Assembly: GCA_003165335.1 (NCBI GenBank)
Contig: PLTD01000139.1
Span: 1-34,476 of the forward strand
Direction of reading: 5' to 3'
Length of the DNA: 34,476 nucleotides
Source of the DNA: Rhodospirillales bacterium
GTDB lineage: Bacteria > Pseudomonadota > Alphaproteobacteria > BOG-932 > Roseiterribacteraceae
The notes under the pieces are model-generated. The model was given only the letters and a program-made list of their open reading frames with translations. It had not been told where the DNA came from and searched no databases. Below are positions 24,101 to 32,587 of this stretch, piece by piece. The translations under genes were made by a program, and so were the position numbers. Each line of letters opens with the position of its first letter. Position 1 is the stretch's first letter.

Positions 24101-24762
24101 GCCGCCAACGCCTCTGCCAGACCGGCAAACATTTTGACCCCATCAGTTCCGCCATGGGCTGGATCCGTCGCATCTTCAGGATGAGGCATCAGCCCAAGGA
24201 TGCGGCCGGCGGGGTCAGTGACACCGGCGATATTGTTCATGGATCCGTTCACTTCGCCGACATATCGGAAGGCAACTTGCCCCTGACCTTCGACTCGCTT
24301 CAGCGTTTCTGCATCGGCTACATAATTGCCGTCGCCATGCGCGACCGGGACGGTGATCACATCGCCGTTGCGGTACTTTTTGGTGAATATCGTATCGGTG
24401 CGCTCGACCGACAATTCGACGCGCTTGCAGATAAATTTCAGGCTGGCATTGCGCAGCAGCGCACCTGGCAGCAATCCGGTTTCGACGAGAATCTGAAAGC
24501 CGTTGCAGATGCCCAAAATAGGCACGCCCTTGGCGGCACGGGCCTTAACTTCGCGCATTATCGGTGATTGCGCCGCCATGGCGCCACACCGCAGATAATC
24601 ACCATAGGAAAAGCCACCGGGCAGTATGATCAGATCGACGTCGGGAAATTCCGTCTCTCGATGCCAGATGTGGAGCGGTTCGCGGCCTGTGGCGCGCTTC
24701 AAGGCGACGGCCGCGTCGCGCTCGCGATTCGAACCGGGAAAAACGATGATCGCGGATTGCAT
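24097..24762 (-). CDS. purQ: Phosphoribosylformylglycinamidine synthase subunit PurQ (glutaminase)
   Basis: Class I glutamine amidotransferase that supplies ammonia to PurL. From ATG at 24762 it is 221 aa, starting [16 protein letters not shown]. The nucleophile is Cys86 in [19 protein letters not shown] builds the oxyanion region, and MPHPEDA near the C-terminus gives the catalytic His and Glu. A GTG at 24801 would add 13 residues with no family support. No purS lies upstream, where many relatives have it: the next gene is a cupin on the other strand, so PurS must be encoded elsewhere. Head of the purQ-purL-bolA-grxD operon. Confidence 0.96.
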   Translation of the reverse strand: MQSAIIVFPGSNRERDAAVALKRATGREPLHIWHRETEFPDVDLIILPGGFSYGDYLRCGAMAAQSPIMREVKARAAKGVPILGICNGFQILVETGLLPGALLRNASLKFICKRVELSVERTDTIFTKKYRNGDVITVPVAHGDGNYVADAETLKRVEGQGQVAFRYVGEVNGSMNNIAGVTDPAGRILGLMPHPEDATDPAHGGTDGVKMFAGLAEALAA

Positions 24763-24948
24763 CGGCTGTGGTGTTCCGGGCTGCGGGACTCGGGTTCGCA
24801 CGGCTCTGCCGGCATCTGAAAGCTAGTGATGGAGAGGCACAGAGTCTAGGCCAACCGTGAAGATCAGACGTGCGTATAGAGCGCGGCAGTGCGTGACATC
24901 ACAGAGCGGAGTGGTAGCATCTGCGGCCCGAAACACGGTGAGTTCGTT

Positions 24949-25425
24949 ATGACCGACCATGACCATCCGATCGATTGGAAAGCGCACGGTGTCAAAGTGA
25001 TACCCGGTGACAGTCTGGACCCGAATACCGCGCAAACACCGGGAATGGAGCGGGCGGCCGCAATCAATTTCGCACGGGTCGGCGCCCAAAAAATCTGGGC
25101 GGGTACCGTCAAAATACACGCCAACGCGAAAACCGGCGCTCATCACCATGGCGCCTTGGAGAGTGTGATCTATATCTTGCGCGGAAGGGCAAGAATGCGT
25201 TGGGGCGAGCATCTGGAATATACGGCAGAGGCCGGGGCGGGGGATTTCATCTTCGTACCACCCTACGTACCTCATCAGGAAATCAATGCCTCGACCGACG
25301 AACCGCTGGAATGCGTTTTGGTCCGCAGCGACAATGAGGCCGTCGTGGTCAATTTGGATATCGAGGCGGTAGAGCGCCCCGAGGCGGTGGCTTGGGTCGA
25401 TCCGATTCACAAAGCAGGTGCATGA
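24949..25425 (+). CDS. Cupin-domain protein
   Basis: A 158-aa single-domain cupin. Cupin motif 1 is KTGAHHHGALESVIYILRGRARM, giving two His and one Glu as metal ligands, and motif 2 is AGDFIFVPPYVPHQEIN with the last His. ATG at 24949 follows a GGTGAG ribosome site and fits the alignment start; the open frame begins at 24889. It is transcribed away from purQ. The reaction is unknown: such small cupins may be isomerases, dioxygenases or binding proteins. Confidence 0.85.
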   Translation: MTDHDHPIDWKAHGVKVIPGDSLDPNTAQTPGMERAAAINFARVGAQKIWAGTVKIHANAKTGAHHHGALESVIYILRGRARMRWGEHLEYTAEAGAGDFIFVPPYVPHQEINASTDEPLECVLVRSDNEAVVVNLDIEAVERPEAVAWVDPIHKAGA

Positions 25426-25469
25426 CAGAGCGCAATGTCAAAAGGCCGTCTGCCCGCAATCCTTCTCGC

Positions 25470-26780
25470 CTAACGCGCCATTGCAGCCGTCGGTGCGCCA
25501 TTCTGCTTGAAGACTATCCCGTCCTTCATGACGAACTGTACCTTCTCGAATTCCGACACGTCTCTCATGGGGTCTCCGGCGACGGCCACTATGTCTGCAT
25601 ATCGTCCGGGCTGAATAGAGCCGATTCGGTCTGATGCGCCGATCAATTCCGCGGCATTGCGGGTAGCGGCGAATAGAGCGTCGACCGGCGGCATGGTCGC
25701 CTTGGTCAGCAAGATGAACTCACGTGCGTGATCTCCTTCGCCAATATCCGTGCCGAGGGCGATCTTGACCCCGGCCTTAAGCGCATTCGGGAAATTTTGA
25801 ATCGGCTTCAGATCGTTCTCCAGTTCCTTATCTGCAGTTCCAGGGGGCAACCGGTCGGGGTGGTCCTTGGCAGCCTGATAGAAGACGTCATAGACAGTCA
25901 AAGTCGGCACCAGATAGGTGCCGTGCTGTTTCATCAACTGATAGGCTTCGGCGTCGGCGAACGATCCATGTTCCACTGAATCGATTCCAGCCGCGATAGC
26001 ATGTTTGATCGCGTCGGCTGGATATATATGGGCCGCGACTTTCAGCCCGAGAACGTGGGCCGTGTCGACCACAGATTTCATTTCGTCGTCGGTCATCAAC
26101 ATGCGGTGCGGATCGTCGCCCACCGAGGCGATCCCGCCCGACGGCATCATTTTGATCAGGTCCGCGCCGCGTCGCTTATGTTCGCGCACCCGCAGACGTC
26201 CCATCTCCGGCGTATCGACGATACCGTTGTCCCAACCTGGATGGCTGAAGCCGGCATCGAAGCCGTTCGCTTGGTCACCGTGCCCGCCGGTCGGCCCCAA
26301 TGGCTCCAACGATACCCACAAACGCGGCCCGGGCAGAGTATGGGCGGCAAAGGCATTGCGCAGAGATACTGTTTCGTCGCCGCCCCCGACATCGCGTGCA
26401 CTGGTAAAGCCTTGCAGCAGCATTTCTCTGCCGAATTTCGCCCCGTCCAATGCTTTGTCGATCGCGTTGTGGGTCACGCGATATTCAACCTCATTCTCGC
26501 CCCCGGGACTGCGCTGGGAGATGTGAATATGACAGTCGATGAAGCCAGGCAGCACCGTATCATGTGTTAGATCAATGATCTCGGCGCCGGTTGGCGTTAT
26601 ATAACCGCCCTGGATTCCTGTGATTTTGTCGTTCTCGATCAGGATCGACATTTCGTGCTGTGGCGATGCTGTAACGCCGTCGAAAAGCGTGCCGGCTTGC
26701 ACAACAATCGTCTTGGCTGTCACCGTGCCGGCAAGAGCAAAAGCGGACACGGCTACTATGAGCGGAAGTCTTCGCGGCAT
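25470..26780 (-). CDS. Exported amidohydrolase-family metal-dependent hydrolase
   Basis: A 436-aa TIM-barrel hydrolase with a signal peptide (MPRRLPLIVAVSAFALAGTVTA), so periplasmic. The metal motif HxH is in GFIDCHIHIS (His84 and His86). Further ligands are expected in LKVAAHIYP and IDSVEHGS, and the catalytic Asp in ALGTDIGEG. The N- and C-terminal strands form the usual beta sandwich (ILIENDKITGIQ, GRYADIVAVAGDPM). The closest pattern is the imidazolonepropionase-like/Xaa-Pro dipeptidase-type group. Substrate unknown. It stands alone, convergent with the cupin gene and divergent from the lipoprotein gene. Confidence 0.9.
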   Translation of the reverse strand: MPRRLPLIVAVSAFALAGTVTAKTIVVQAGTLFDGVTASPQHEMSILIENDKITGIQGGYITPTGAEIIDLTHDTVLPGFIDCHIHISQRSPGGENEVEYRVTHNAIDKALDGAKFGREMLLQGFTSARDVGGGDETVSLRNAFAAHTLPGPRLWVSLEPLGPTGGHGDQANGFDAGFSHPGWDNGIVDTPEMGRLRVREHKRRGADLIKMMPSGGIASVGDDPHRMLMTDDEMKSVVDTAHVLGLKVAAHIYPADAIKHAIAAGIDSVEHGSFADAEAYQLMKQHGTYLVPTLTVYDVFYQAAKDHPDRLPPGTADKELENDLKPIQNFPNALKAGVKIALGTDIGEGDHAREFILLTKATMPPVDALFAATRNAAELIGASDRIGSIQPGRYADIVAVAGDPMRDVSEFEKVQFVMKDGIVFKQNGAPTAAMAR

Positions 26781-26923
26781 TCCTGCTTTCCTGCGTTGGT
26801 CGAATTTGAGGAGAATGCGCGCATTTTGCTGTCACTTAAACGCATCTTGTGCGTCGTCGATAATTATGTGCCCAGAACCCGGTCGGAATGTGGCAAGGTC
26901 TCTTCGTGCGCTACGGGGACGTT

Positions 26924-27934
26924 ATGACGAGTCTGCGCGAAGCGGAGCATGTGTCGCGGCGATTATTTATGGTTGGAGGCGCCGGTGCGGCTCTGACCAC
27001 CGTAGCGGGCTGTTCTTGGTTCGAGCCGCCGCCACCCGTGATCAGCTATCTGGACCCTTCGTCGATAGACAGCGTCAATAGTGGCACCAATCTCGCTGCC
27101 TTTCGTCGCGGATTGGCTGAGCAGGGCTTTGTTGAAGGCGATAATGTAACAATCGAATATCGCTACGCGAATGGGGACGCCGATCGTCTGTCGGAGTTGG
27201 CCAAGGAGGCGATCGCCGCAAATCCTGCCGTTCTTGTCGTCGACACTTCGGCTGCGGCGCACGTTGTGCAGGCGCTAACGCGAACCATGCCTATCGTATT
27301 TTGCCAAGTAAACGATGCCGTCGAGAGTGGCGAGGTGGCAAATCCGGAACGACCGGAGGCGAATGTAACGGGTATTGCCGACGTAAACGATCTCAGTCCA
27401 AAACGGTTGCGCTTGCTGAATGCCTTGGTACCTCCAACCGCGAAAATTGGCTATTTGAGCAACCCCAACCGCCGCTCGTACGAGCGCGAACTGCACGAGA
27501 TTCAGGATGAAGCGGAGCGGCTGAAGCGCCGGTTGGTCGTATTGCGGGCAGGCAACGACACCGAACTGGCGGGTGCTTATGCAAAACTATCCGGTTCGGG
27601 CGTGGGAGGGGTTGTCGTAGGTTCTATGCGCGGCCTGCGAGGGCACCCCGAAAAGCTCGTCGCTTTGATTGCACGACGGAACATTCCAGCCATTTACTAT
27701 AACCGCGATTTCGTCGGTGTCGGTGGGCTAATGAGTTATGGACCGGCCTTCAGTGAAATCTATCGGATGGCCGGAGTTTACGCGGGCCGCCTATTGAAAG
27801 GCGCTCGACCCGCCGACCTGCCTGTACTGAATCCTCACTCGGTGGAACTGGTCATCAATATGAAGGCTGCTCATGTACTCGGACTGATAATGCCGCCGGA
27901 AATTCTGGCCGAAGCGACCGAGGTGATCGGATAA
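26924..27934 (+). CDS. TrpX-like ABC substrate-binding lipoprotein (orphan)
   Basis: A 336-aa periplasmic binding protein of the PF04392/TrpX kind. From ATG at 26924 (GGGGA ribosome site just upstream) the N-terminus has a twin-arginine-like SRRLF and a lipobox TVAGC with Cys30, so it is probably a lipoprotein. Family marks are FRRGLAEQGFVEGDNVTIEYRYANGD, PIVFCQVNDAVESG, NVTGI, and a late ISRY-type substitute YYNRDFVGVGGLMSYGP. No permease or ATPase gene is adjacent, so either the transporter lies elsewhere or the protein has another sensing role. An in-frame ATG at 26888 would add 12 residues before the signal. Confidence 0.85.
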   Translation: MTSLREAEHVSRRLFMVGGAGAALTTVAGCSWFEPPPPVISYLDPSSIDSVNSGTNLAAFRRGLAEQGFVEGDNVTIEYRYANGDADRLSELAKEAIAANPAVLVVDTSAAAHVVQALTRTMPIVFCQVNDAVESGEVANPERPEANVTGIADVNDLSPKRLRLLNALVPPTAKIGYLSNPNRRSYERELHEIQDEAERLKRRLVVLRAGNDTELAGAYAKLSGSGVGGVVVGSMRGLRGHPEKLVALIARRNIPAIYYNRDFVGVGGLMSYGPAFSEIYRMAGVYAGRLLKGARPADLPVLNPHSVELVINMKAAHVLGLIMPPEILAEATEVIG

Positions 27935-28035
27935 GTCTTCGCCCCGATAGGGACTTTCGATAGAAGTACGGCAAGCGCGGACTTCGATAAGTATCGCAGC
28001 AAGATTATTCCAGTTCGCAACGCATGACAGCCCTA

Positions 28036-28064
28036 AACCTCCCCACGGATAATTCCGGGGGGTT
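28036..28064 (+). terminator. Hairpin after the substrate-binding protein gene
   Basis: AACC-T-CCCC (28036-28044) and GGGGGGTT (28057-28064) form eight pairs with one bulged T. A T5 run follows after about 10 bases (28074-28078). It may be a weak terminator for the lipoprotein gene or a leader structure of the MFS gene. Confidence 0.4.
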
Positions 28065-28122
28065 CTGAAAGGATTTTTGGAGTTTTCCTCCTGACTTTGC
28101 CTGCTCTCTGCGGCTCTCCCGG

Positions 28123-28137
28123 GTGGACACTGTCCAC
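28123..28137. promoter_or_regulatory. 15-bp palindrome upstream of the MFS gene
   Basis: GTGGACA-C-TGTCCAC, perfect 7-bp arms around one base, 67 bases before the start at 28204. It has the size and symmetry of an operator for a MarR- or TetR-type repressor. No regulator gene is adjacent. Confidence 0.5.
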
Positions 28138-28203
28138 AAGTACGCCGTCCGCAGCCTTGCCGACAGCGTCGCGACCTAGCCTGCAAGGACGGAATCGTTC
28201 CGC

Positions 28204-29571
28204 ATGACCTCAGCTCAATCTGCGCAACCGCTCATTTGGATCATCGTCGCCACGAGCTTCGGATTCGTCGTGTCACAGCTCGACGTCACGATCGTCAATG
28301 TCGCCCTGCCCAGCATGGGCCAAAGCTTGAAGGCTTCAGTTGCCGGATTGCAGTGGGTCGTCGATGCCTATGCGCTGATGTTCGCTTCGCTGCTTTTGTC
28401 CGCCGGTGCAGTCGGTGACCGGTTAGGGGCAAAACGAGTTTATCTAGCCGGTTTCGCAGTTTTTGCGATCGCTTCGCTGTGCTGCGGTTTGGCTCCGAAC
28501 GCCATCCTGCTTGTCGTGGCGCGCGGAATGCAGGGGCTTGGGGCTGCAGCATTGGTTCCGCCGTCGCTGGCCCTGTTGTCCCATGCTTGCGGAGACCATG
28601 CGAAAATTCGTGCCCGGGCGATTGGATTGTGGACAGCAGCCGGTGGAATATCGATCGCCGCAGGTCCGGTCGCGGGCGGATTTTTGATCGGTTGGCTCGG
28701 TTGGCGGAGCATTTTCTTGGTCAATCTGCCACTGGTCATGATCGGCATCGCTATGACCGTCCGCTTTGTGCCTGAAACGCCGCGCAATAGTCACGGCAGG
28801 CATTTGGACCTGTCGGGCCAGGCATTGGCTATTGCCGCGTTGATCGGGCTCTCCGGTGCGATCATCGAGGTCGGGCCGCGCGGATTGGGCGACTGGCTCG
28901 TGATAGCAGGCTTTGCGCTTGGCGTTGTAAGCGCCTTGGCGTTCTTGGTGGTCGAGGCAGGCAGCCGCAATCCAATGCTGCCGCTATGGTTTTTCCACAG
29001 TCTGACCTTCAGCGCGACCGTTGCAGTCGGCACGCTGGTTAATCTTTCCTTTTACGGAACGATCTTCGTCCTCAGCCTTTATCTGCAACAGGCGCGGGGT
29101 TATTCGGTCATCGTCGCCGGCTTGGCATTTCTTCCGCTAACAGCGACTTTCATCCTATCCAACATTGCTGCCGGAGCCTTGGTGGGCAAATTTGGTTCGC
29201 GCCTGCCGATGGCGGCCGGCTTTCTTGTCGCCGCTCTGGGCTATTTCCTGCTTCGCGGACTGGATAGCGACACGTCTTATTGGCAGATGGTTCCGGGATT
29301 CTTGCTGATCCCGTTCGGTATGGGAACGGGTGTGCCGGCTATGACTGCGGCGCTGCTCTCAAGTGTCGAACGCCAATATTCCGGAACTGCATCCGGTGTT
29401 CTGAACACCGCCCGGCAGGCCGGGGGCGCTGTCGGTGTCGCGGGATTTGGCGCGATGGTCGGACGCAACCATGAGGCAATCATCTCCGGTCTCCATGGTG
29501 CGGTCTCAATTTCCAGTGCGCTTCTGGTGGCAGCTGCGCTGCTGTCCCTATTGGGTGTAAGGCGGAGCTGA
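28204..29571 (+). CDS. DHA2-type MFS drug/multidrug exporter
   Basis: An inner-membrane proton-driven exporter of 455 aa with about 14 hydrophobic helices. It opens WIIVATSFGFVVSQLDVTIVNVALPSMGQ, with the conserved LDVTIVNVALP of helix 1; motif A-like GDRLGAKR follows helix 2, and the helix 4-5 region holds RGMQGLGAAALVPPSLALL. The late segment SGVLNTARQAGGAVGVAGFG is the antiporter C2-like motif. A perfect palindrome lies upstream. It converges with a DUF3617 gene six bases away. The substrate cannot be read from sequence. Confidence 0.92.
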   Translation: MTSAQSAQPLIWIIVATSFGFVVSQLDVTIVNVALPSMGQSLKASVAGLQWVVDAYALMFASLLLSAGAVGDRLGAKRVYLAGFAVFAIASLCCGLAPNAILLVVARGMQGLGAAALVPPSLALLSHACGDHAKIRARAIGLWTAAGGISIAAGPVAGGFLIGWLGWRSIFLVNLPLVMIGIAMTVRFVPETPRNSHGRHLDLSGQALAIAALIGLSGAIIEVGPRGLGDWLVIAGFALGVVSALAFLVVEAGSRNPMLPLWFFHSLTFSATVAVGTLVNLSFYGTIFVLSLYLQQARGYSVIVAGLAFLPLTATFILSNIAAGALVGKFGSRLPMAAGFLVAALGYFLLRGLDSDTSYWQMVPGFLLIPFGMGTGVPAMTAALLSSVERQYSGTASGVLNTARQAGGAVGVAGFGAMVGRNHEAIISGLHGAVSISSALLVAAALLSLLGVRRS

Positions 29572-29577
29572 GCCGAA

Positions 29578-30027
29578 TTACATCGGCTTGTCGCCCGGTT
29601 GGCATGGTCCGGTCCGGTGGCCATCGACGCTCATGACCATTTCGTTCGGAATGCCGCGAATGGCCGGCATGCCCTCCAAATGTACATGGTTGTCGCTGTG
29701 AAAGGCGGCGTCGCCGGTTGGCGTGATCATCGAGTGTACGGTCACTTGTATGCTCTGCATCTGACAAACGGCATCGACGATGGCCATGCCCGCCGTGATA
29801 TTCACGGATTTTTGGCTGCAATTTTTCATATTCTTATTGGCCAAATCGGCGACCGACTTATCGCCTGCGTAACAGCCGCGTTGTGTGGTCTTTGGCATCA
29901 GACCTCCCGCCATCGTCAATTCCCACTCGCCCGACTGCCGCATCATTGTGCGCAGGTCTCCGGCCCGAGCATCGACGCCGGACAATCCGATCAGACTGGT
30001 ACACAGGAAGGCGAGGGTTCGAAACAT
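29578..30027 (-). CDS. DUF3617-family exported protein
   Basis: A 149-aa protein with a signal peptide (MFRTLAFLCTSLIGLSGVDARA). The pattern MMRQSGEWELTMAGG, a Cys in RGCYAG, NCSQKSVNI, VDAVCQ, then HVHLEGMPAIRG and CQPGD at the end is that of the DUF3617 family of small periplasmic proteins with paired cysteines. Function not known. Its stop is six bases from the convergent MFS gene and no terminator fits between them. Confidence 0.8.
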   Translation of the reverse strand: MFRTLAFLCTSLIGLSGVDARAGDLRTMMRQSGEWELTMAGGLMPKTTQRGCYAGDKSVADLANKNMKNCSQKSVNITAGMAIVDAVCQMQSIQVTVHSMITPTGDAAFHSDNHVHLEGMPAIRGIPNEMVMSVDGHRTGPCQPGDKPM

Positions 30028-30101
30028 TTAGCTTCTCCGGATTGAGCGATCGATCGGATGTGGTCTGAACTTATAAGCCTATAGCGGCAGAAATTCGGCA
30101 C

Positions 30102-30944
30102 TCAGGCTGAGCGCGCATCCAGCGTCAGCGTCAGGCAAAACGCCGAGCCGCCGCTGCGGGCAAAGCTCCCGAGATTCACGCGATGGACTATATAGCCGCG
30201 CTCGTTCAATTGACCTTCGAGCGCGGTGCTGCAACTGCCGAATACGACGTCATTGGGCGTGATCGGAAAGGCGTTGGCGGCGAGCTTCAACGCGTCTGCT
30301 TCCGGCACCTCAATCAAGTCCTTGCCGAAATGCTTTTGCAAGAGAGAACGCCCGTCGGCATCAAAAGCCGCGGGGAAATGAAGAGCTTCGCCGCCTGGCA
30401 GCACGCAAAGACAGGTATCCAGGTGATAGAAGCGAGGATCGACAAGCTTGAGCGGGTGAACAGGCTTACCATAGGTTCGGGCGATCACCGCGCTGGCCTG
30501 GAGGCTCGAGCGCGGGCCGTATCCGGTCCAGAACGACTGGCGCGTCAGGTCCCAGATTGCATCCCCCGCGCCTTCGAAGAAGACGCCTTCGGGCATCGTG
30601 ATGATCCGCTGCACCGCATACTGGCGGCGAAGGCGCTGGAAGAACGCCATGTTTTCCTGCTCTTCCCCCTGCCGTTCGGGGAAGCGAAAGCGGGCGAGCA
30701 ATACGATGCCGTCGAGCACGACCGCGGAGTTTGCGGTGAACACCAGATCGGGTAGGCCGGCCTTGGGCCGTTGCACCTCCACGCTCGCCCCCAGTTTTTC
30801 GTAGAGGGCCTTCATCTCCCGCCAGCCGGCTTTGGCGTCGCCGGCCAGCTGGGCTGCGTCATGCTGCCAGGCGGCGGGGTCCATCCACGGATTGATGACG
30901 TAATCGATAGAGAAGAAATCAGGCGGAGACATGGCAACGCGCAT
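30102..30944 (-). CDS. DDAH/amidinotransferase-family hydrolase
   Basis: A 280-aa enzyme of the guanidine-modifying superfamily, which includes dimethylarginine dimethylaminohydrolase and arginine deiminase. It opens RVAMSPPDFFSIDYVINPWMD. The substrate-site segment is LPDLVFTANSAVVL, the catalytic His is in FYHLDTCLCVLPGGEALHFP, and the nucleophilic Cys is in NDVVFGSCSTALEGQL near the C-terminus. ATG at 30944 is chosen because homology begins there; an upstream in-frame start at 30980 adds 12 unrelated residues. It is on the same strand as emrAB but separated from it by 79 bases. The exact substrate (methylated arginine or another guanidine) is not settled. Confidence 0.85.
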   Translation of the reverse strand: MRVAMSPPDFFSIDYVINPWMDPAAWQHDAAQLAGDAKAGWREMKALYEKLGASVEVQRPKAGLPDLVFTANSAVVLDGIVLLARFRFPERQGEEQENMAFFQRLRRQYAVQRIITMPEGVFFEGAGDAIWDLTRQSFWTGYGPRSSLQASAVIARTYGKPVHPLKLVDPRFYHLDTCLCVLPGGEALHFPAAFDADGRSLLQKHFGKDLIEVPEADALKLAANAFPITPNDVVFGSCSTALEGQLNERGYIVHRVNLGSFARSGGSAFCLTLTLDARSA

Positions 30945-31023
30945 CGGCGAATCATCCCAAAATCGGTATGCTTCGCGCAAGACTGGCTTATGCGGTCGGC
31001 AATGTCACGGCAGGTAGTCCCCG

Positions 31024-32583
31024 TCAGTGCGCTGGTGTCGGTACGCGCGCGGGCGGAATATTGGGCAACAGCAGGATCGACGGCAGGCTGAGCGCCAGAA
31101 GGATGCCCAGCGTCATGAAGGCATCAGAATAAGACATAACCAGGGCTTCCCGATGCATCTGGCCGGCAACCGCCGCAACCGCCTGCATCGGTGCCGTGAC
31201 CGCGTCCCCGGTGCGCGCCGCCAGCATCGCCGCCATTTGCCCGATCTTGTCGGCGGTCGTTACCGAATTGGCGCTGATTCCATCGTTGATCGCTGCGAAA
31301 TGTACCTGTTCGCGGGTCTGCGTAATGGTCGACAGCATTGCGATACCGATCGAGCCGCCGAGATTGCGGCAGATATTGGAGAGGCTTGCCGCATCGGCGG
31401 AATCGCGCAGCGATAGGCCGGCCATTGCGAGCTGGAACAGCGGCATCGCAAACAGCGGAAAGGCGACAGCGCGGATGACCTGAGGCAGGATCAGTTCGCC
31501 TCTCCCGACATCGTGAGTCAGGTCGGCATTGAGGAAACAGGAGAGAGAGAACAGCACGATGCCCGTCCCGACGAGCGTGCGCGGCGGCACGGATTTCAGC
31601 AGGAACGGCATCAGGGGGAATACCGCAAGCTGTGGCAGGCCGCTCCACATGACGACCCCGCCGATCTGCTGGGTGCTGAATCGCGGGACTTCGGCAAGAT
31701 AAACCGGGATGAGGAACAGCGAGCCATAGCTGACCGCGCCAACCATCGTCGACAGTAGGTTTGAAAAGCCCACCGCGGGCTGGGCGAATAGGCGCAGATT
31801 GATAAAAGGTTTCGCGCTGGTAAATTCGATGATCAGGAAAAAGATCAGCGATACCGCCGAAACGACAGCCAGTGTCGAGATCATCGGCGATCCGAACCAT
31901 TCGTGCCGCTGTCCTTCTTCGAGCACCACCGTCATCGCGCCGAGCCCGACCGCCATAGTGCCGATTCCCCACCAGTCGCCCCCGACGAGGTCCGTTAACC
32001 GCATCGGTCCCTTGTCCAGCGCGTAAAGCTGCAGCGCGACTGCGAGCAATCCCGGCACGACATTCAGATAGAAAAGATAATGCCAGGAGAAATTCTCGGT
32101 CAGCCAGCCGCCCAGCGAGGGCCCGATCGCCGGGGCGAAGGTCGCCGATACACCGAACAACGACATGCCTATCGCCTGTTGATGTGGCGGCAGGTGGCGG
32201 CGGATGACCAGAAGTCCGGTCGGGATCAGGACGCCGCCGGTGAAGCCCTGACCGACCCGCGCAAGGATCAGGTCGTTCATGCTGGTCGACTGTGCGCAGC
32301 CGATCGAGAACAGAACGAAAAGGATGGTATTGACGCTGAGATAGCGCCGTAGCCCGAAGACCACGCCCAGCCAGCCGGTCAAGGGGATGACAATGATCTC
32401 TGCGATCAGATAGGCGGTCGATATCCAGCTGCCCTCGTCAACCGAGGCGCCCATGCCGCCTTCGATCGGTGCGAGCGACGAGTTGGTGATCTGGATGTCG
32501 AGGATTGCCATAAAGCATCCAACCATCCCGCCGGCAATCGCGAGCCAATCGCGCAGTCCGGCACTCGGCGCGGCATCTGTCAC
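31024..32583 (-). CDS. emrB: EmrB/QacA-type multidrug efflux MFS permease
   Basis: A 14-helix DHA2 permease of 519 aa from GTG at 32583 (TTG at 32619 would give 531 aa and overlap emrA). It begins MTDAAPSAGLRDWLAIAGG followed by CFMAILDIQITNSSLAPI, the EmrB helix 1. GSWISTAYLIAEII, RVGQGFTGGVLIP and PAIGPSLGGWLTENFSWHYLF match the family in order. It would form a tripartite pump with the adjacent EmrA-type adaptor and an outer-membrane channel not encoded here. The stop of emrA is four bases before the GTG, so the two are co-translated. Substrates unknown. Confidence 0.93.
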   Translation of the reverse strand: MTDAAPSAGLRDWLAIAGGMVGCFMAILDIQITNSSLAPIEGGMGASVDEGSWISTAYLIAEIIVIPLTGWLGVVFGLRRYLSVNTILFVLFSIGCAQSTSMNDLILARVGQGFTGGVLIPTGLLVIRRHLPPHQQAIGMSLFGVSATFAPAIGPSLGGWLTENFSWHYLFYLNVVPGLLAVALQLYALDKGPMRLTDLVGGDWWGIGTMAVGLGAMTVVLEEGQRHEWFGSPMISTLAVVSAVSLIFFLIIEFTSAKPFINLRLFAQPAVGFSNLLSTMVGAVSYGSLFLIPVYLAEVPRFSTQQIGGVVMWSGLPQLAVFPLMPFLLKSVPPRTLVGTGIVLFSLSCFLNADLTHDVGRGELILPQVIRAVAFPLFAMPLFQLAMAGLSLRDSADAASLSNICRNLGGSIGIAMLSTITQTREQVHFAAINDGISANSVTTADKIGQMAAMLAARTGDAVTAPMQAVAAVAGQMHREALVMSYSDAFMTLGILLALSLPSILLLPNIPPARVPTPAH

Positions 32584-32587
32584 GAGA

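Noticed and set aside
31124-31972. 282-codon open frame inside the emrB region in another frame
   Set aside because: Same-strand shadow of emrB rich in Arg and Ala, with no membrane helices or family pattern.
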